Notes: generated by a model from the sequence alone, not told the origin. A stretch of DNA of 41,288 nucleotides from Pseudomonadota bacterium (GCA_023399465.1 JAEWPB010000049.1:1-41288); one strand, 5' to 3'; counted from the first letter of the stretch, positions 25,257-33,766 are shown. Translations and numbers: made by a program.

Positions 25257-26416
25257 GCGATCACCTCCTCGTAAATCGCAAAGTACTTGTCGGCGACCCT
25301 ATCCCAGGAATAGGCCTGCGCCTCGTCGATCACCCGTTGCCGTGTATTCGCCGCATCGGAACTCAGCTTGTCGAAGCCCCGGATCATTGCCTCGGCAAAG
25401 GCGTCGGGCCGAGAGAAGTCACAAAGCGTGATCGACGCATGTCTGGCGGCCAGATGGCGGTAGGCGTCATTGGGATGAAGCACGGGCAAGAGGCCGGCGC
25501 TCATAGCCTCGACGGCGACCAGCCCGAACCCCTCGTATTCCGAGGCCGAGGCGAAAAAGGATGCATCCGCCATTACTTCGCGTATTCCGGCGTTGTCGAT
25601 TGACACATGCAACGCGACATGCGCGCCAAGCCCCCTGCTGTCGATTTCACGGCGAAGGTCGTCAGCGCTGAGGTCGGAGGGCGCGCCGATGATGTCGAGG
25701 TGCCATCCGGGTTGGCGGCTTACCAGTTCCACCATGCCGTCGAGCAGGAGGTCGAGCCGCTTGTTCACCGAGAAGCGCCCGATCGTCACCAGCCGGCGCG
25801 TTGGCAGCGTCGATCCGGCGCCAGAGAACTTTTCCGTATCTGCGCCATTCTCGATCAGCGTGAGACGGTCGTCGGCGATCTTCCGGAAGAGCGCCAGATC
25901 CGACTGGCTGCAGCAGACCAGTCGCTGGTAGCCAAGCGCCGAAGCTCTCGTGAGGGTGCGGAACCACGCTTCCTTCAGCCAGCGGAACTTGCGCGTATGA
26001 AAGAAGCCGCCATGGGTGGTCGCGATCATCGGGCGGCGATGGAACGGCCGTCCCCAGGCTAGCGCGTCGTAGAAGAAGTCGATGGCATGGACATGGATCA
26101 GGTCGGCATCCCGGAGATGCCTGAAAACCTGCAGGGCGATGGGATAGCGAGTGCTGCCGGACCAGGGGATGCGGACGACTTCGACCCCGTCGATCACCTC
26201 CCTCGATGGCAATGAGAGGCCGGGCTGGGCAAAGACGCTGTCGCAGGTGACCACGCGCACGCGATGGTTCCGTTTGAGCGACTGGCGGCACAGGTTGGCG
26301 ACCACATCCTCCAGGCCCCCGCGGCTCGGGGCGTACTGGCGCACGACGTGCACGATGAGCGGCGATGCGTCGGGCATCGGTGTCGCCATCCTCATATCTG
26401 CATGGACCATGCTCAT
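25253..26416 (-). CDS. Family 4 glycosyltransferase
   Basis: A 387-residue GT-B glycosyltransferase. The N-terminal Rossmann domain has HVVRQYAPSRGGLEDVVANL and LIHVHAIDFFYDALAWG. The C-terminal domain has ENGADTEKFSG, VTIGRFSVNKRLDLLLDGM and the donor-binding ExEGFGLVAVEAMSAG retaining-enzyme signature. It transfers a sugar from a nucleotide-sugar donor with retention, probably at the cytoplasmic face during repeat-unit assembly. AGGTGAAGT precedes the ATG at 26416. It is first in a two-gene operon with the overlapping GT2 gene. The donor sugar cannot be predicted. Confidence 0.9.
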   Translation of the reverse strand: MSMVHADMRMATPMPDASPLIVHVVRQYAPSRGGLEDVVANLCRQSLKRNHRVRVVTCDSVFAQPGLSLPSREVIDGVEVVRIPWSGSTRYPIALQVFRHLRDADLIHVHAIDFFYDALAWGRPFHRRPMIATTHGGFFHTRKFRWLKEAWFRTLTRASALGYQRLVCCSQSDLALFRKIADDRLTLIENGADTEKFSGAGSTLPTRRLVTIGRFSVNKRLDLLLDGMVELVSRQPGWHLDIIGAPSDLSADDLRREIDSRGLGAHVALHVSIDNAGIREVMADASFFASASEYEGFGLVAVEAMSAGLLPVLHPNDAYRHLAARHASITLCDFSRPDAFAEAMIRGFDKLSSDAANTRQRVIDEAQAYSWDRVADKYFAIYEEVIA

Positions 26417-26865
26417 ACTTCACCTGTTGTCGGTCGCTGGAGCGCCTGGAAAAGCCAGGCCAGGGAAAAAAGGGCCCGAGTGCCGGCTGAATGTCGAACA
26501 TGGCGCTTTCAACCTTTAACATCAGGTATATCAAGGCCTTGCCACCGGGGTTTGCCAAGGCGAAGCGAAAACTTGGTTACCGTTTCGTCGCTTGCGGGGA
26601 GAGGGGGGCGATTTTCGCGACGATTGACGAGGGACGGCGGGGATCAGCGCTTGTGCGGCGCAAAGGGAACGGAATTTTGCGGGCGCGGTCTTAATCTCGG
26701 GACATTGGGGCGTGTGCGTAAAAGCACACGCAAAGGAGGAATGTCGCACTTGCCGCGGCGACTTTCCATCTATTCGAGAGCAACCGGGTTCCGGACCTTT
26801 TCCGGGCCGAATAATTGGAATAAAGCAGCCTGCGCATTGCTGCCTGCTTTGAAAGGGAAAGACAG
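26417..26865. other. 449-bp divergent intergenic region upstream of purU
   Basis: The region holds the promoters of the GT4/GT2 operon and of purU. A 7-bp hairpin (CGTGTGC, 26711-26717; GCACACG, 26724-26730) stands directly before AAGGAGGA and a possible 42-codon leader ORF. The purU start itself has AAAGGGAAA about 9 nt upstream. I compared it by eye with glycine, ZTP and folate riboswitch cores and saw no match. The rest shows nothing convincing. Confidence 0.5.
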
Positions 26866-26869
26866 ATGA
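26741..26869 (+). CDS. Possible 42-residue leader peptide overlapping purU start
   Basis: An ATG at 26741 lies right after AAGGAGGA (spacing only 1 nt, shorter than usual) and opens 42 codons of basic, unrecognised peptide whose TGA overlaps the purU ATG (ATGA). The 4-bp overlap and the hairpin just upstream could mean translational coupling of purU. The short spacing argues against strong initiation, so this may be chance. Confidence 0.25.
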   Translation: MSHLPRRLSIYSRATGFRTFSGPNNWNKAACALLPALKGKDR

Positions 26870-27750
26870 AGAGCTATGTTCTGACGGTATCCTGCAAGTC
26901 GACAAGGGGAATCGTCGCAGCCGTTTCGGGTTACCTCGCAGATCAGGGTTGCAACATTGTCGACAGTTCCCAGTTCGATGACCTCGACACCGGCAAGTTC
27001 TTCATGCGCGTCAGCTTCATTTCGGAAGAGGGCGTCACCCTGGAAGCCCTGACCGAAGGGCTGAAGCCGATCGCCGCCAAGTTCGAGATGGATGCGGAAG
27101 TCCATGATGCCGCCTCGCGCATGAAGGTGATGCTGATGGTGTCGCGCTTCGGCCACTGCCTGAACGACCTCTTGTACCGCTGGAAGATCGGCGCCCTGCC
27201 GATCGATATCGTCGGTGTCGTCTCCAACCACTTCGATTACCAGAAGGTGGTGGTCAACCACGACATCCCGTTCCACCACATCAAGGTAACGAAGGAAAAC
27301 AAGCCCGAGGCGGAAGCGCGCCTGTTGGAGATCGTCGAGCAGACCGAAACCGACCTGGTGGTCCTGGCCCGCTACATGCAGGTGCTGTCCGATGCCATGT
27401 GCCGCAAGATGTCCGGCCGGATCATCAACATCCACCACTCCTTTCTGCCGAGCTTCAAGGGCGCCAACCCGTACAAGCAGGCCTACCAGCGCGGCGTAAA
27501 GCTCATCGGCGCCACGGCCCACTATGTGACCGCCGATCTCGACGAAGGTCCGATCATCGAGCAGGACATTGCCCGGATCACCCATGCGCAAAGCGCCGAC
27601 GACTATGTCTCGATCGGCCGTGACGTCGAGAGCCAGGTGCTGGCGCGCGCCATCCATGCGCATATCCATCGTCGCGTGTTCCTCAACGGCAACCGCACGA
27701 TCGTCTTCCCGGCAAGCCCCGGCAGCTACGCTTCCGAGCGCATGGGCTGA
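26866..27750 (+). CDS. purU: Formyltetrahydrofolate deformylase
   Basis: A 294-residue cytosolic enzyme that hydrolyses 10-formyl-THF to formate and THF. An N-terminal ACT domain (VSCKSTRGIVAAVSGYLADQGCNIVDSSQF) is followed by the formyltransferase-fold catalytic domain. The catalytic set is N188, H190 (INIHHSFLPSF) and D226 (DLDEGPIIEQD). Alphaproteobacteria often have several purU copies, some linked to oxidative demethylation, where they recycle THF and release formate. Here the N-methylproline-demethylase-like and formaldehyde dehydrogenase genes lie about 10 kb away, and the kinase/phospho-lyase fusion is immediately downstream. Confidence 0.95.
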   Translation: MKSYVLTVSCKSTRGIVAAVSGYLADQGCNIVDSSQFDDLDTGKFFMRVSFISEEGVTLEALTEGLKPIAAKFEMDAEVHDAASRMKVMLMVSRFGHCLNDLLYRWKIGALPIDIVGVVSNHFDYQKVVVNHDIPFHHIKVTKENKPEAEARLLEIVEQTETDLVVLARYMQVLSDAMCRKMSGRIINIHHSFLPSFKGANPYKQAYQRGVKLIGATAHYVTADLDEGPIIEQDIARITHAQSADDYVSIGRDVESQVLARAIHAHIHRRVFLNGNRTIVFPASPGSYASERMG

Positions 27751-27879
27751 TGTGATGCATGGCGCCGGTCCCCCCGGCGCCATTTTTCTTTCCCGAATAT
27801 GCAGCGAGCGCGCTTGCCCGGGATAGACGCCTGAAATTCCTTTGCTAATCTCTCTTTCAATGATGCGAGGGATATTTCG

Positions 27880-30813
27880 TTGACGGATGAAGCGCTTTTT
27901 GATCGCACGCAGCTGCCTCGGCCGGATGTGAATTCCGAGGATGCGGCCGATATCGCCCAGCTCTTCTACAAGCTGACCGGCACCATCACCGAACTTGGCA
28001 GCCAGCAGGACCGGAACTACCGGATCGATACGGGCAGCGAGCGCTATGTGCTGAAAATCTGCCGCTCGGAATATGCAACGGTCGAACTCGAGGCGCAGAA
28101 CGCCGCCCTCCGCCACATCGCCGCCAAGCCCGGCGCACCGCGGGTGCCGAAAGTGATGCCCGCGCATGATGGGCAGGATCTGATTTTCGTCTCCGTCCGC
28201 GACGTCACCTATCAGGTCCGGTTGCTGGAATATCTCGACGGTGAACCGCTGACGCGGCGCAAGCACCTGTCCCACGAAGCGGTCGCCGCGCTCGGGGCGC
28301 TTGGCGGAAAGCTGACCGCCTGCCTCGCCGACTTCGACCATCCGGGGCTCGATCGCGTATTGCAGTGGGATCTGCGCCGCGCTGGCCCGGTCGCACTTCA
28401 TCTTCTCGCCGACATGAAGGATCCGGTGGCGCGCGAGCGGATCGCCAAGGCGATGGTCAGTGCCATGCGCCGGGTGCAGCCGCTGGCCGAGGAGCTCCGC
28501 ACCCAGACAATCCACCACGATGTGACCGACGACAATGTCGTCAGCCGTCCCGATTCGAGCGGCCGCTTCATTCCCGATGCGGTCATCGATTTCGGGGACA
28601 TAATCAAGGGTTGGGTGGTCGCTGACCTTGCGGTTACCAGCGCGTCGCTCCTGCATCACGCCGATGGCGATCCATTCTACATTCTGCGGGCCGTCAAGGC
28701 TTTCCATGAGCAGTACCCACTGAACGAGGCGGAACTGAAGGCGCTCTGGCCGCTGACAGTTGCCCGGGCGGGCATCCTCGTTGCCAGCAGCGAACGGCAA
28801 CTGGCGATCGAGCCGGACAACGCCTATGTGCGCGACAATATCGAACACGAGCGCACGATTTTCGAGACCGCGCTGTCGGTTCCCTACAGGCTGATGGAAG
28901 AGGCGATCCTGCAGGCGGCGACCGGCGTCACGTCGTCGTCGGCGGTGGAGCCTGTCGCCATGGGCGCCTTGCTGCCCACCCTGGAGCCGGGGACGGTACG
29001 GCTGGTCGATCTTGGTGTGCTCAGCCCTCACTTCCTCGCTGGCGAATGGTCGGATCCGGGGATCGACGAGGAGCTCCTGACGGAAGCGGCCTGGGAGGAC
29101 GGGACGGCCGCGACCCGCTATGGCGAGTACCGCCTGTCGCGCGCCAGGGTGCGCGCTGCCCGGGCCGGCGAAACCTTCGCGCTCCATGTCGCCCTGCGTG
29201 CCGCAGCCGGAATGGAGGTCGTGGCTCCGTTCGAGGGCAGGTTCGAGCGCCATGGCGAGCGTGTCGTGCTCGCGGGCGAAGACATTGATCTCCACCTGTT
29301 CGGTCTCGAAAGCCTGCATGGTCCGGGTGTCCGCGTTGGTCGGGGTGAGCCGCTCGGAACGATCGCCGGTGCTGCCGGCGATGTCGGACTGTTGCAGGTT
29401 CAGCTCTGCCGCGAGCCGGGCATCGAGCCGCCATTGTTTTCGACGCCGGACCACGCAGCCGCCTGGTCGGCTTTGTGCCCGTCGCCCTCGGCTGTCCTCG
29501 GTTTCGACTGTGACGCGCCCCGGCCGGACAGCGCGGGGCTCTTTCAGCGCCGTCAGGACCATTTTGCGCGCCCGCAGAAGAACTACTACGAAGAGCCGCC
29601 GCAGATCGAACGCGGCTGGCGCGAACACATGTTCGATGTCACCGGCCGTGCCTATCTCGACATGGTCAACAATGTCAGCCTCGTCGGCCATGGCCATCCG
29701 CGGCTCGCCAGGGCGGTGTCGCGCCAGTGGTCGCTGCTCAACACCAATTCGCGCTTCCATTATGCCGGGATCGCCGAATTTTCAGAACGGCTGGCTGAGC
29801 TCGCGCCGGAGGGACTGGATACGGTCTTCCTCGTCAACAGCGGCTCCGAAGCCAACGACCTCGCGATCCGCCTTGCCTGGGCCTACACCGGCGCCCGGAA
29901 CATGCTGTGCCTGCTCGAGGGCTATCACGGCTGGACGGTGGCAAGCGACGCGGTCTCGACCTCGATCGCCGACAATCCCCGGGCGCTCGAAACCCGGCCG
30001 GCATGGGTTCATGCGGTCGTCTCCCCCAATACCTATCGCGGACCGTTCCGTGGGCCCAATGTCGCCGACTCCTATGTCGAGACGGTGCGCCATGTCGTCG
30101 AAGACCTCGATAGCAGCAACGAAAAGCTCGCCGGGATCATCTGCGAGACCGTTTATGGCAATGCCGGCGGAATTCCCCTGCCTTCCCGCTATCTCGAGCA
30201 GGTCTATCACCTGGTCAGGGAACGCGGCGGGGTCTGCATCGCTGACGAAGTGCAGGTGGGCTATGGCCGCCTTGGCCATCACTTCTGGGGCTTTGACCAG
30301 CAGGGCGTGGTGCCCGATATCATCACCATCGCCAAGGGCATGGGCAACGGCCATCCGCTGGGGGCGGTGATCACCCGCCGAGCTATCGCCGACGCTCTCG
30401 AGAAGGAGGGCTATTTCTTTTCCTCCGCCGGCGGCAGCCCCGTCAGTTGCGCAGTCGGCATGACCGTGCTTGACATCATGCAGGACGAACGGTTGCAGGA
30501 AAATGCGCAGCTCGTCGGCGACCACCTGAAAGCCCGCCTGGAAGCGCTCGGCGAACAATATCCCCTGATCGGCGCCGTGCACGGCATGGGCCTCTATCTT
30601 GGCGTGGAATTCGTCCGCGACAACGCGACGCTTGCGCCGGCAACCGAGGAGACCGCGGCGATCTGCAGCCGGCTGCTCGAACTCGGGGTGATCATGCAGC
30701 CGACCGGCGACCACTTGAATGTCCTGAAGATCAAGCCGCCGCTGTGCCTGACGCACGAAAGCGCCGACTTCTTCGTGGACATGCTGGAGCGCGCCCTCAA
30801 GGATGGCTGGTGA
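27880..30813 (+). CDS. Kinase / degenerate M23 / class-III aminotransferase-like fusion (hydroxylysine kinase + phospho-lyase type)
   Basis: A 977-residue three-domain protein starting at TTG 27880 after GAGGGA. Residues about 20-330 are an APH/hydroxylysine-kinase-like domain with the catalytic loop HHDVTDDNVV and metal site VIDFGD. Residues about 400-510 resemble an M23 metallopeptidase (LHVALRAAAGMEVVAPFEGRF ... GEPLGTIAG), but the HxxxD aspartate and the HxH motif are missing, so it is probably non-catalytic. Residues about 555-975 are a class-III PLP enzyme with GSEANDLAIRLAW, DEVQVGYGRLG and Schiff-base lysine K819 (IAKGMGNGHP). The same fusion is known as the Rosetta-stone link between hydroxylysine kinase and the ammonia-forming phospho-lyases for phosphohydroxylysine/phosphoethanolamine. 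It likely phosphorylates an amino alcohol and eliminates phosphate and ammonia to give an aldehyde. The exact substrate is open. Confidence 0.85.
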   Translation: MTDEALFDRTQLPRPDVNSEDAADIAQLFYKLTGTITELGSQQDRNYRIDTGSERYVLKICRSEYATVELEAQNAALRHIAAKPGAPRVPKVMPAHDGQDLIFVSVRDVTYQVRLLEYLDGEPLTRRKHLSHEAVAALGALGGKLTACLADFDHPGLDRVLQWDLRRAGPVALHLLADMKDPVARERIAKAMVSAMRRVQPLAEELRTQTIHHDVTDDNVVSRPDSSGRFIPDAVIDFGDIIKGWVVADLAVTSASLLHHADGDPFYILRAVKAFHEQYPLNEAELKALWPLTVARAGILVASSERQLAIEPDNAYVRDNIEHERTIFETALSVPYRLMEEAILQAATGVTSSSAVEPVAMGALLPTLEPGTVRLVDLGVLSPHFLAGEWSDPGIDEELLTEAAWEDGTAATRYGEYRLSRARVRAARAGETFALHVALRAAAGMEVVAPFEGRFERHGERVVLAGEDIDLHLFGLESLHGPGVRVGRGEPLGTIAGAAGDVGLLQVQLCREPGIEPPLFSTPDHAAAWSALCPSPSAVLGFDCDAPRPDSAGLFQRRQDHFARPQKNYYEEPPQIERGWREHMFDVTGRAYLDMVNNVSLVGHGHPRLARAVSRQWSLLNTNSRFHYAGIAEFSERLAELAPEGLDTVFLVNSGSEANDLAIRLAWAYTGARNMLCLLEGYHGWTVASDAVSTSIADNPRALETRPAWVHAVVSPNTYRGPFRGPNVADSYVETVRHVVEDLDSSNEKLAGIICETVYGNAGGIPLPSRYLEQVYHLVRERGGVCIADEVQVGYGRLGHHFWGFDQQGVVPDIITIAKGMGNGHPLGAVITRRAIADALEKEGYFFSSAGGSPVSCAVGMTVLDIMQDERLQENAQLVGDHLKARLEALGEQYPLIGAVHGMGLYLGVEFVRDNATLAPATEETAAICSRLLELGVIMQPTGDHLNVLKIKPPLCLTHESADFFVDMLERALKDGW

Positions 30814-31309
30814 GGGCGTTTCGCCCCCCAATCAAAACACGTCTTCGTGACCCGATTTTTTTGGCGCCGACATTGCAAAGCCGGTGCGACTTATTATCTG
30901 AGCAGTCCGGAGGCGGCGCAGGGGCGACCCGATGCGGCTTTCGGAGGACCGGTGAAGCTGGTCCTTGCAATGCTGAATGCGGAATTTCACGAAGTTGCCG
31001 CTTTTCTGTCACGAAACAGAAAAAAATTCTAAGTATTCAGTTTTGCTGTTGAATGGAACGATCGTTTAGGTTAAGGATGCGTTTCGATAATTTCGAAATC
31101 TCCGTTCGTTCTCGAGCAAGCGAAGACCCAACAAGGAAAGTGACATGTTGATGAAATGCATCGCTTCCCTCCTTGGACGGATGATGCCCGAGGTGAATAT
31201 CACGGAAGCGGCCTCCCGCCCGTGCTGTCGGATTTGATAGCGCCCGTTTCGGTCCCTAATCATACAATTCGTCGAGTCCACGTTTGTAACGCGTGGAAGG
31301 AGTGTGCCT
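30814..31309. other. 496-bp intergenic region with a palindrome and a tiny ORF
   Basis: A perfect 8-bp inverted repeat TTTTCTGT / ACAGAAAA (31002-31009, 31016-31023) with a 6-nt centre lies midway and could be an operator. The later part is AT-rich. A 30-codon ORF with a ribosome site is listed separately. No terminator with a T-run was found after the fusion gene; only a short GGGCG/CGCCC stem. Confidence 0.5.
31145..31237 (+). CDS. Possible 30-residue small protein or leader peptide
   Basis: ATG at 31145 is preceded by AAGGAAAG at acceptable spacing and opens 30 codons ending TGA at 31237. The peptide begins with a short hydrophobic helix (MLMKCIASLLGRMM) and ends with a Cys-Cys pair. It lies 72 nt before the small conserved gene on the same strand. 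I do not recognise it; expression is uncertain. Confidence 0.3.
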   Translation: MLMKCIASLLGRMMPEVNITEAASRPCCRI

Positions 31310-31504
31310 ATGAAAAAGCAAGTCATTGAATTTGCTGGAGAGCCGGTCGGCATCGTTGTGCCGGACAAGGATCTGCTCAAGTTTATCGCGGTTAAGTTCC
31401 ACGTGCTGGATCTGGATGAGCGCCGCTTTGCGTCACCCGATGAGGTCAAGTCGGCGATCCGCGATCTGATACGCAAGCGCAACGTGAAAGAGATTTACGC
31501 GTAA
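31310..31504 (+). CDS. Small conserved hypothetical protein (64 aa)
   Basis: A 64-residue protein with an excellent ribosome site (GGAAGGAG, 8 nt before ATG 31310). It starts with a beta-hairpin-like VIEFAGEPVGIVVPD, continues with LLKFIAVKFHVLDLDERRF, and ends in a basic helix (EVKSAIRDLIRKRN). Similar short proteins are common in Rhizobiaceae genomes, as far as I recall, but have no assigned function. It contains no membrane segment and no cysteine. It stands alone between two intergenic regions and is followed by a strong terminator. Confidence 0.75.
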   Translation: MKKQVIEFAGEPVGIVVPDKDLLKFIAVKFHVLDLDERRFASPDEVKSAIRDLIRKRNVKEIYA

Positions 31505-31560
31505 CCGGATGTGCGGCAGGCACAGCCTGTCGGACGGTTTTTATTGTTTTCCAATTTCGG

Positions 31561-31600
31561 TCCGGGCGGCATTCGATGGAGTGCCGCCCGGATTGCTATT
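31561..31600 (+). terminator. Intrinsic terminator after the 64-aa gene
   Basis: A perfect 11-bp stem (TCCGGGCGGCA, 31561-31571; TGCCGCCCGGA, 31582-31592) with a 10-nt loop is followed by TTGCTATTTTA. A shorter hairpin plus T-rich run (CAGGC/GCCTG, then TTTTTATTGTTTT near 31540) lies just upstream and may act in tandem. Confidence 0.8.
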
Positions 31601-31601
31601 T

Positions 31602-31616
31602 TAGAATAAAATTCTA
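31602..31616. promoter_or_regulatory. AT-rich palindrome TAGAAT-AAA-ATTCTA upstream of the amidotransferase operon
   Basis: A perfect 6-bp inverted repeat with a 3-nt centre about 165 nt before the amidotransferase start. The half-sites TTTAGAA and TTCTA resemble the rhizobial iron-control element bound by Irr (TTTAGAA-N3-TTCTAAA), but here the spacing between those words is 5 instead of 3. It is listed as a candidate operator only. Confidence 0.3.
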
Positions 31617-31780
31617 GTGCGTGGATGTGTTCCAGGCGGCAAAACTAGCCCAAAAAGGGGGAGGGCGCCGTAAATTTATTAATCACTCATCGCCTACAAA
31701 AGTGATCTGCCGGCCGGCACGCGGCATTTAGTTTCCACCGATAGACCGAGACGACGCCGGCCCTGTTGGGGAGCACTGCC

Positions 31781-33766
31781 TTGTGCGGCATAGTCGGTTA
31801 TATCAGGTCCCCGGATGAGCCGCAGACACCGGAGTTGCTCGAGCGCATGGCAACAGCGCTCGCGCATCGCGGACCGGATGGCTCAGGGATATATTGCGGC
31901 GGCGGTGTGGGACTCGGCCACCGCCGGCTTAGCATCATCGATGCGCAGGGCGGCGCCCAGCCGATGGCCAATGCCGACCAGTCGGTATCGATCACCTTCA
32001 ACGGCGAGATCTTCAATTATATCGAACTGCGCGAGGAACTGGCAGCGAAGGGCCAAGTCTTCCGTACGCGGTCCGACACGGAGGTGTTGCTGCGCCTTTA
32101 CGAGGCCGAGGGCACCGCATGTCTCGACCGGCTGAACGGGGATTTCGCCTTTGCCATCTGGGATGCGCGCGCGAACCACGTTTTCATTGCCCGCGATCGC
32201 ATGGGCGTGCGCCCGCTCTATTATGCGGAGCGCCCGGAAGGGTTCTATTTCGCCTCGGAGATCAAGGCGCTGCTGCAGGTGCCCGGTGTCGAGGGCGAGC
32301 TCGATCCCGTGGCGCTCGACCAGATCTTCACTTTCTGGTTCTGCCTGCCACCACGTACGCCGTTCAAGAATGTAAACGAACTGCCGCCCGGCCATTTCAT
32401 GCTGGTCCGCCCCGGCCGTATCGAGACCCGCCGTTACTGGCAGCCGCATTTCCCCGATGCCGGAAACCACAGCAGTGCGGCTGAGGCTGCGCTTCGCGAG
32501 GAATTGCGATCGCTGTTTCTCGATTCCGTCCGGATTCGCCTGCGCAGCGACGCGCCCTATGGCGCCTATCTGAGTGGCGGCCTCGACTCCTCGCTGGTAA
32601 GCGCGGCCGCGTGCCGCTACGTCCCGGATCAATTGCGCACCTTTTCGGTGACATTCGACGATCCCGAGTTCGATGAAAGCGCGCTGCAGCGCAGGATGGT
32701 CGAAGCCCTCGGTACGCGGCACCAGGCGGTCCATGTTACCGCAGGCGATGTCGGCAGGCTTTTCCCCGAGGTTGTCGGCGCCATCGAGCAACCGGTGGTC
32801 CGTTCCGGACCGGTCCCGCTCTACCACCTCGCTCGGCATGTGCGGGAATGCGGCACAAAGGTCGTTTTGACCGGCGAAGGGGCGGACGAAGTCTTCGGCG
32901 GCTACGATATCTTCAAGGAGGCCAAGGTGCGCCGCTTCGTCGGCAGGCAGCCGGGCTCCGCGCGTCGCCCCCGGCTTTTGTCGCGCCTCTATCCCTATCT
33001 GCCCCGGATGCAACAGCAGTCGCAGAGCTATCTGCGTTCCTTCTTTGCCGCTGGCGGTGCAGATCCTGCCGATCCGCTCTTTTCGCATGTCCCGCGCTTC
33101 AGGACTGCGCAGGGCATCAAGCTCTTCTATTCGGACGCGGTGCGCCGCGAGATCGGCGACTACGACGCGCTTGCCGATCTGCGCGAGCGCCTTCCCGATG
33201 ATTTCGGGCGCTGGCACGGGCTGTCCCAGGCGCAGTACCTGGAAATGGCTTTCCTGCTGCCGGGCTATATCCTGTCGTCGCAGGGCGATCGGGTGTCGAT
33301 GGCCCACGGCATCGAGGGGCGCTATCCGTTCCTCGACCACCGGCTGGTGGAGTTCGCCGCGAAACTGAAGCCGGAACTGAAGATCCGTGGCTTGCGTGAA
33401 AAGCATATCCTGCGCGAAAGCCTGGCGGACCTGCTGCCTCGGGAAATCGGCACGCGCCCGAAGCAACCGTATCGCGCGCCGGAAGGCGAGTGCTTCGTCG
33501 GCGACCGACAGCCTGCGGAAATACACCGTGCATTGTCGCCTGAGGCAATTGAGCAGGCAGGATACTTCGATCCCGCCGCCGTTCAGCAACTCGTTAGCAA
33601 ATTCGGTTTACAACGCAAGCTTGGTCAGCGCGATAACATGGCGCTCGTCGGCATCGTGTCGACCGGGCTCTGGCATCGCGCCTTTGGCGGGCGTTGCGAC
33701 GGAGCCGGTAACGGCGAAGCGGGACGTTCCGCAGTCTCCCAAGCTGAGGGTCTGGTTCATGCCTGA
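31781..33766 (+). CDS. Asparagine-synthase-like glutamine amidotransferase
   Basis: A 661-residue AsnB-family protein. The start is TTG at 31781 (GGGGAG upstream), because this gives Met-Cys-Gly-Ile-Val with the N-terminal nucleophile cysteine that class-II glutaminase domains need; an upstream GTG would bury it. The glutaminase domain spans residues 1-210 (ALAHRGPDGSG, LGHRRLSIID, NGEIFNY). The synthetase domain has the ATP pyrophosphatase loop SGGLDSS from S265 and GEGADEVFGGY. It uses glutamine nitrogen to amidate an ATP-activated carboxylate. The operon partners (carrier protein, AMP ligase) point to a specialised, not housekeeping, role, like the amidotransferases of exosortase-A polysaccharide loci. 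It overlaps the carrier gene by 8 nt. Confidence 0.9.
   Translation: MCGIVGYIRSPDEPQTPELLERMATALAHRGPDGSGIYCGGGVGLGHRRLSIIDAQGGAQPMANADQSVSITFNGEIFNYIELREELAAKGQVFRTRSDTEVLLRLYEAEGTACLDRLNGDFAFAIWDARANHVFIARDRMGVRPLYYAERPEGFYFASEIKALLQVPGVEGELDPVALDQIFTFWFCLPPRTPFKNVNELPPGHFMLVRPGRIETRRYWQPHFPDAGNHSSAAEAALREELRSLFLDSVRIRLRSDAPYGAYLSGGLDSSLVSAAACRYVPDQLRTFSVTFDDPEFDESALQRRMVEALGTRHQAVHVTAGDVGRLFPEVVGAIEQPVVRSGPVPLYHLARHVRECGTKVVLTGEGADEVFGGYDIFKEAKVRRFVGRQPGSARRPRLLSRLYPYLPRMQQQSQSYLRSFFAAGGADPADPLFSHVPRFRTAQGIKLFYSDAVRREIGDYDALADLRERLPDDFGRWHGLSQAQYLEMAFLLPGYILSSQGDRVSMAHGIEGRYPFLDHRLVEFAAKLKPELKIRGLREKHILRESLADLLPREIGTRPKQPYRAPEGECFVGDRQPAEIHRALSPEAIEQAGYFDPAAVQQLVSKFGLQRKLGQRDNMALVGIVSTGLWHRAFGGRCDGAGNGEAGRSAVSQAEGLVHA

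Noticed and set aside
26491..26694. A 67-codon ORF in the purU upstream region.
   Set aside because: Poor start context, basic low-information sequence, and it overlaps the likely promoter zone; I could not support it as a gene.
26560..26865. Possible glycine, ZTP or folate riboswitch upstream of purU.
   Set aside because: The diagnostic conserved cores (for example the glycine aptamer's paired purine-rich boxes) are not present on reading; only a simple hairpin is seen.
29080..29440. M23-like segment of the fusion protein as an active cell-wall peptidase.
   Set aside because: The HxxxD aspartate and the HxH pair are absent, there is no signal peptide, and both partner domains are cytosolic metabolic enzymes.
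26770..29760. A 996-codon open frame on the minus strand opposite purU and the kinase fusion.
   Set aside because: It spans two confidently identified genes on the other strand and gives an Arg/His/Asp-rich product typical of high-GC antisense frames.
31883..33589. Long minus-strand frame opposite the amidotransferase (also similar ones at 2193-3230, 7951-9144, 11410-12582, 34472-35587).
   Set aside because: All lie inside real genes with clear protein families; their translations show no recognisable motif and no ribosome site.
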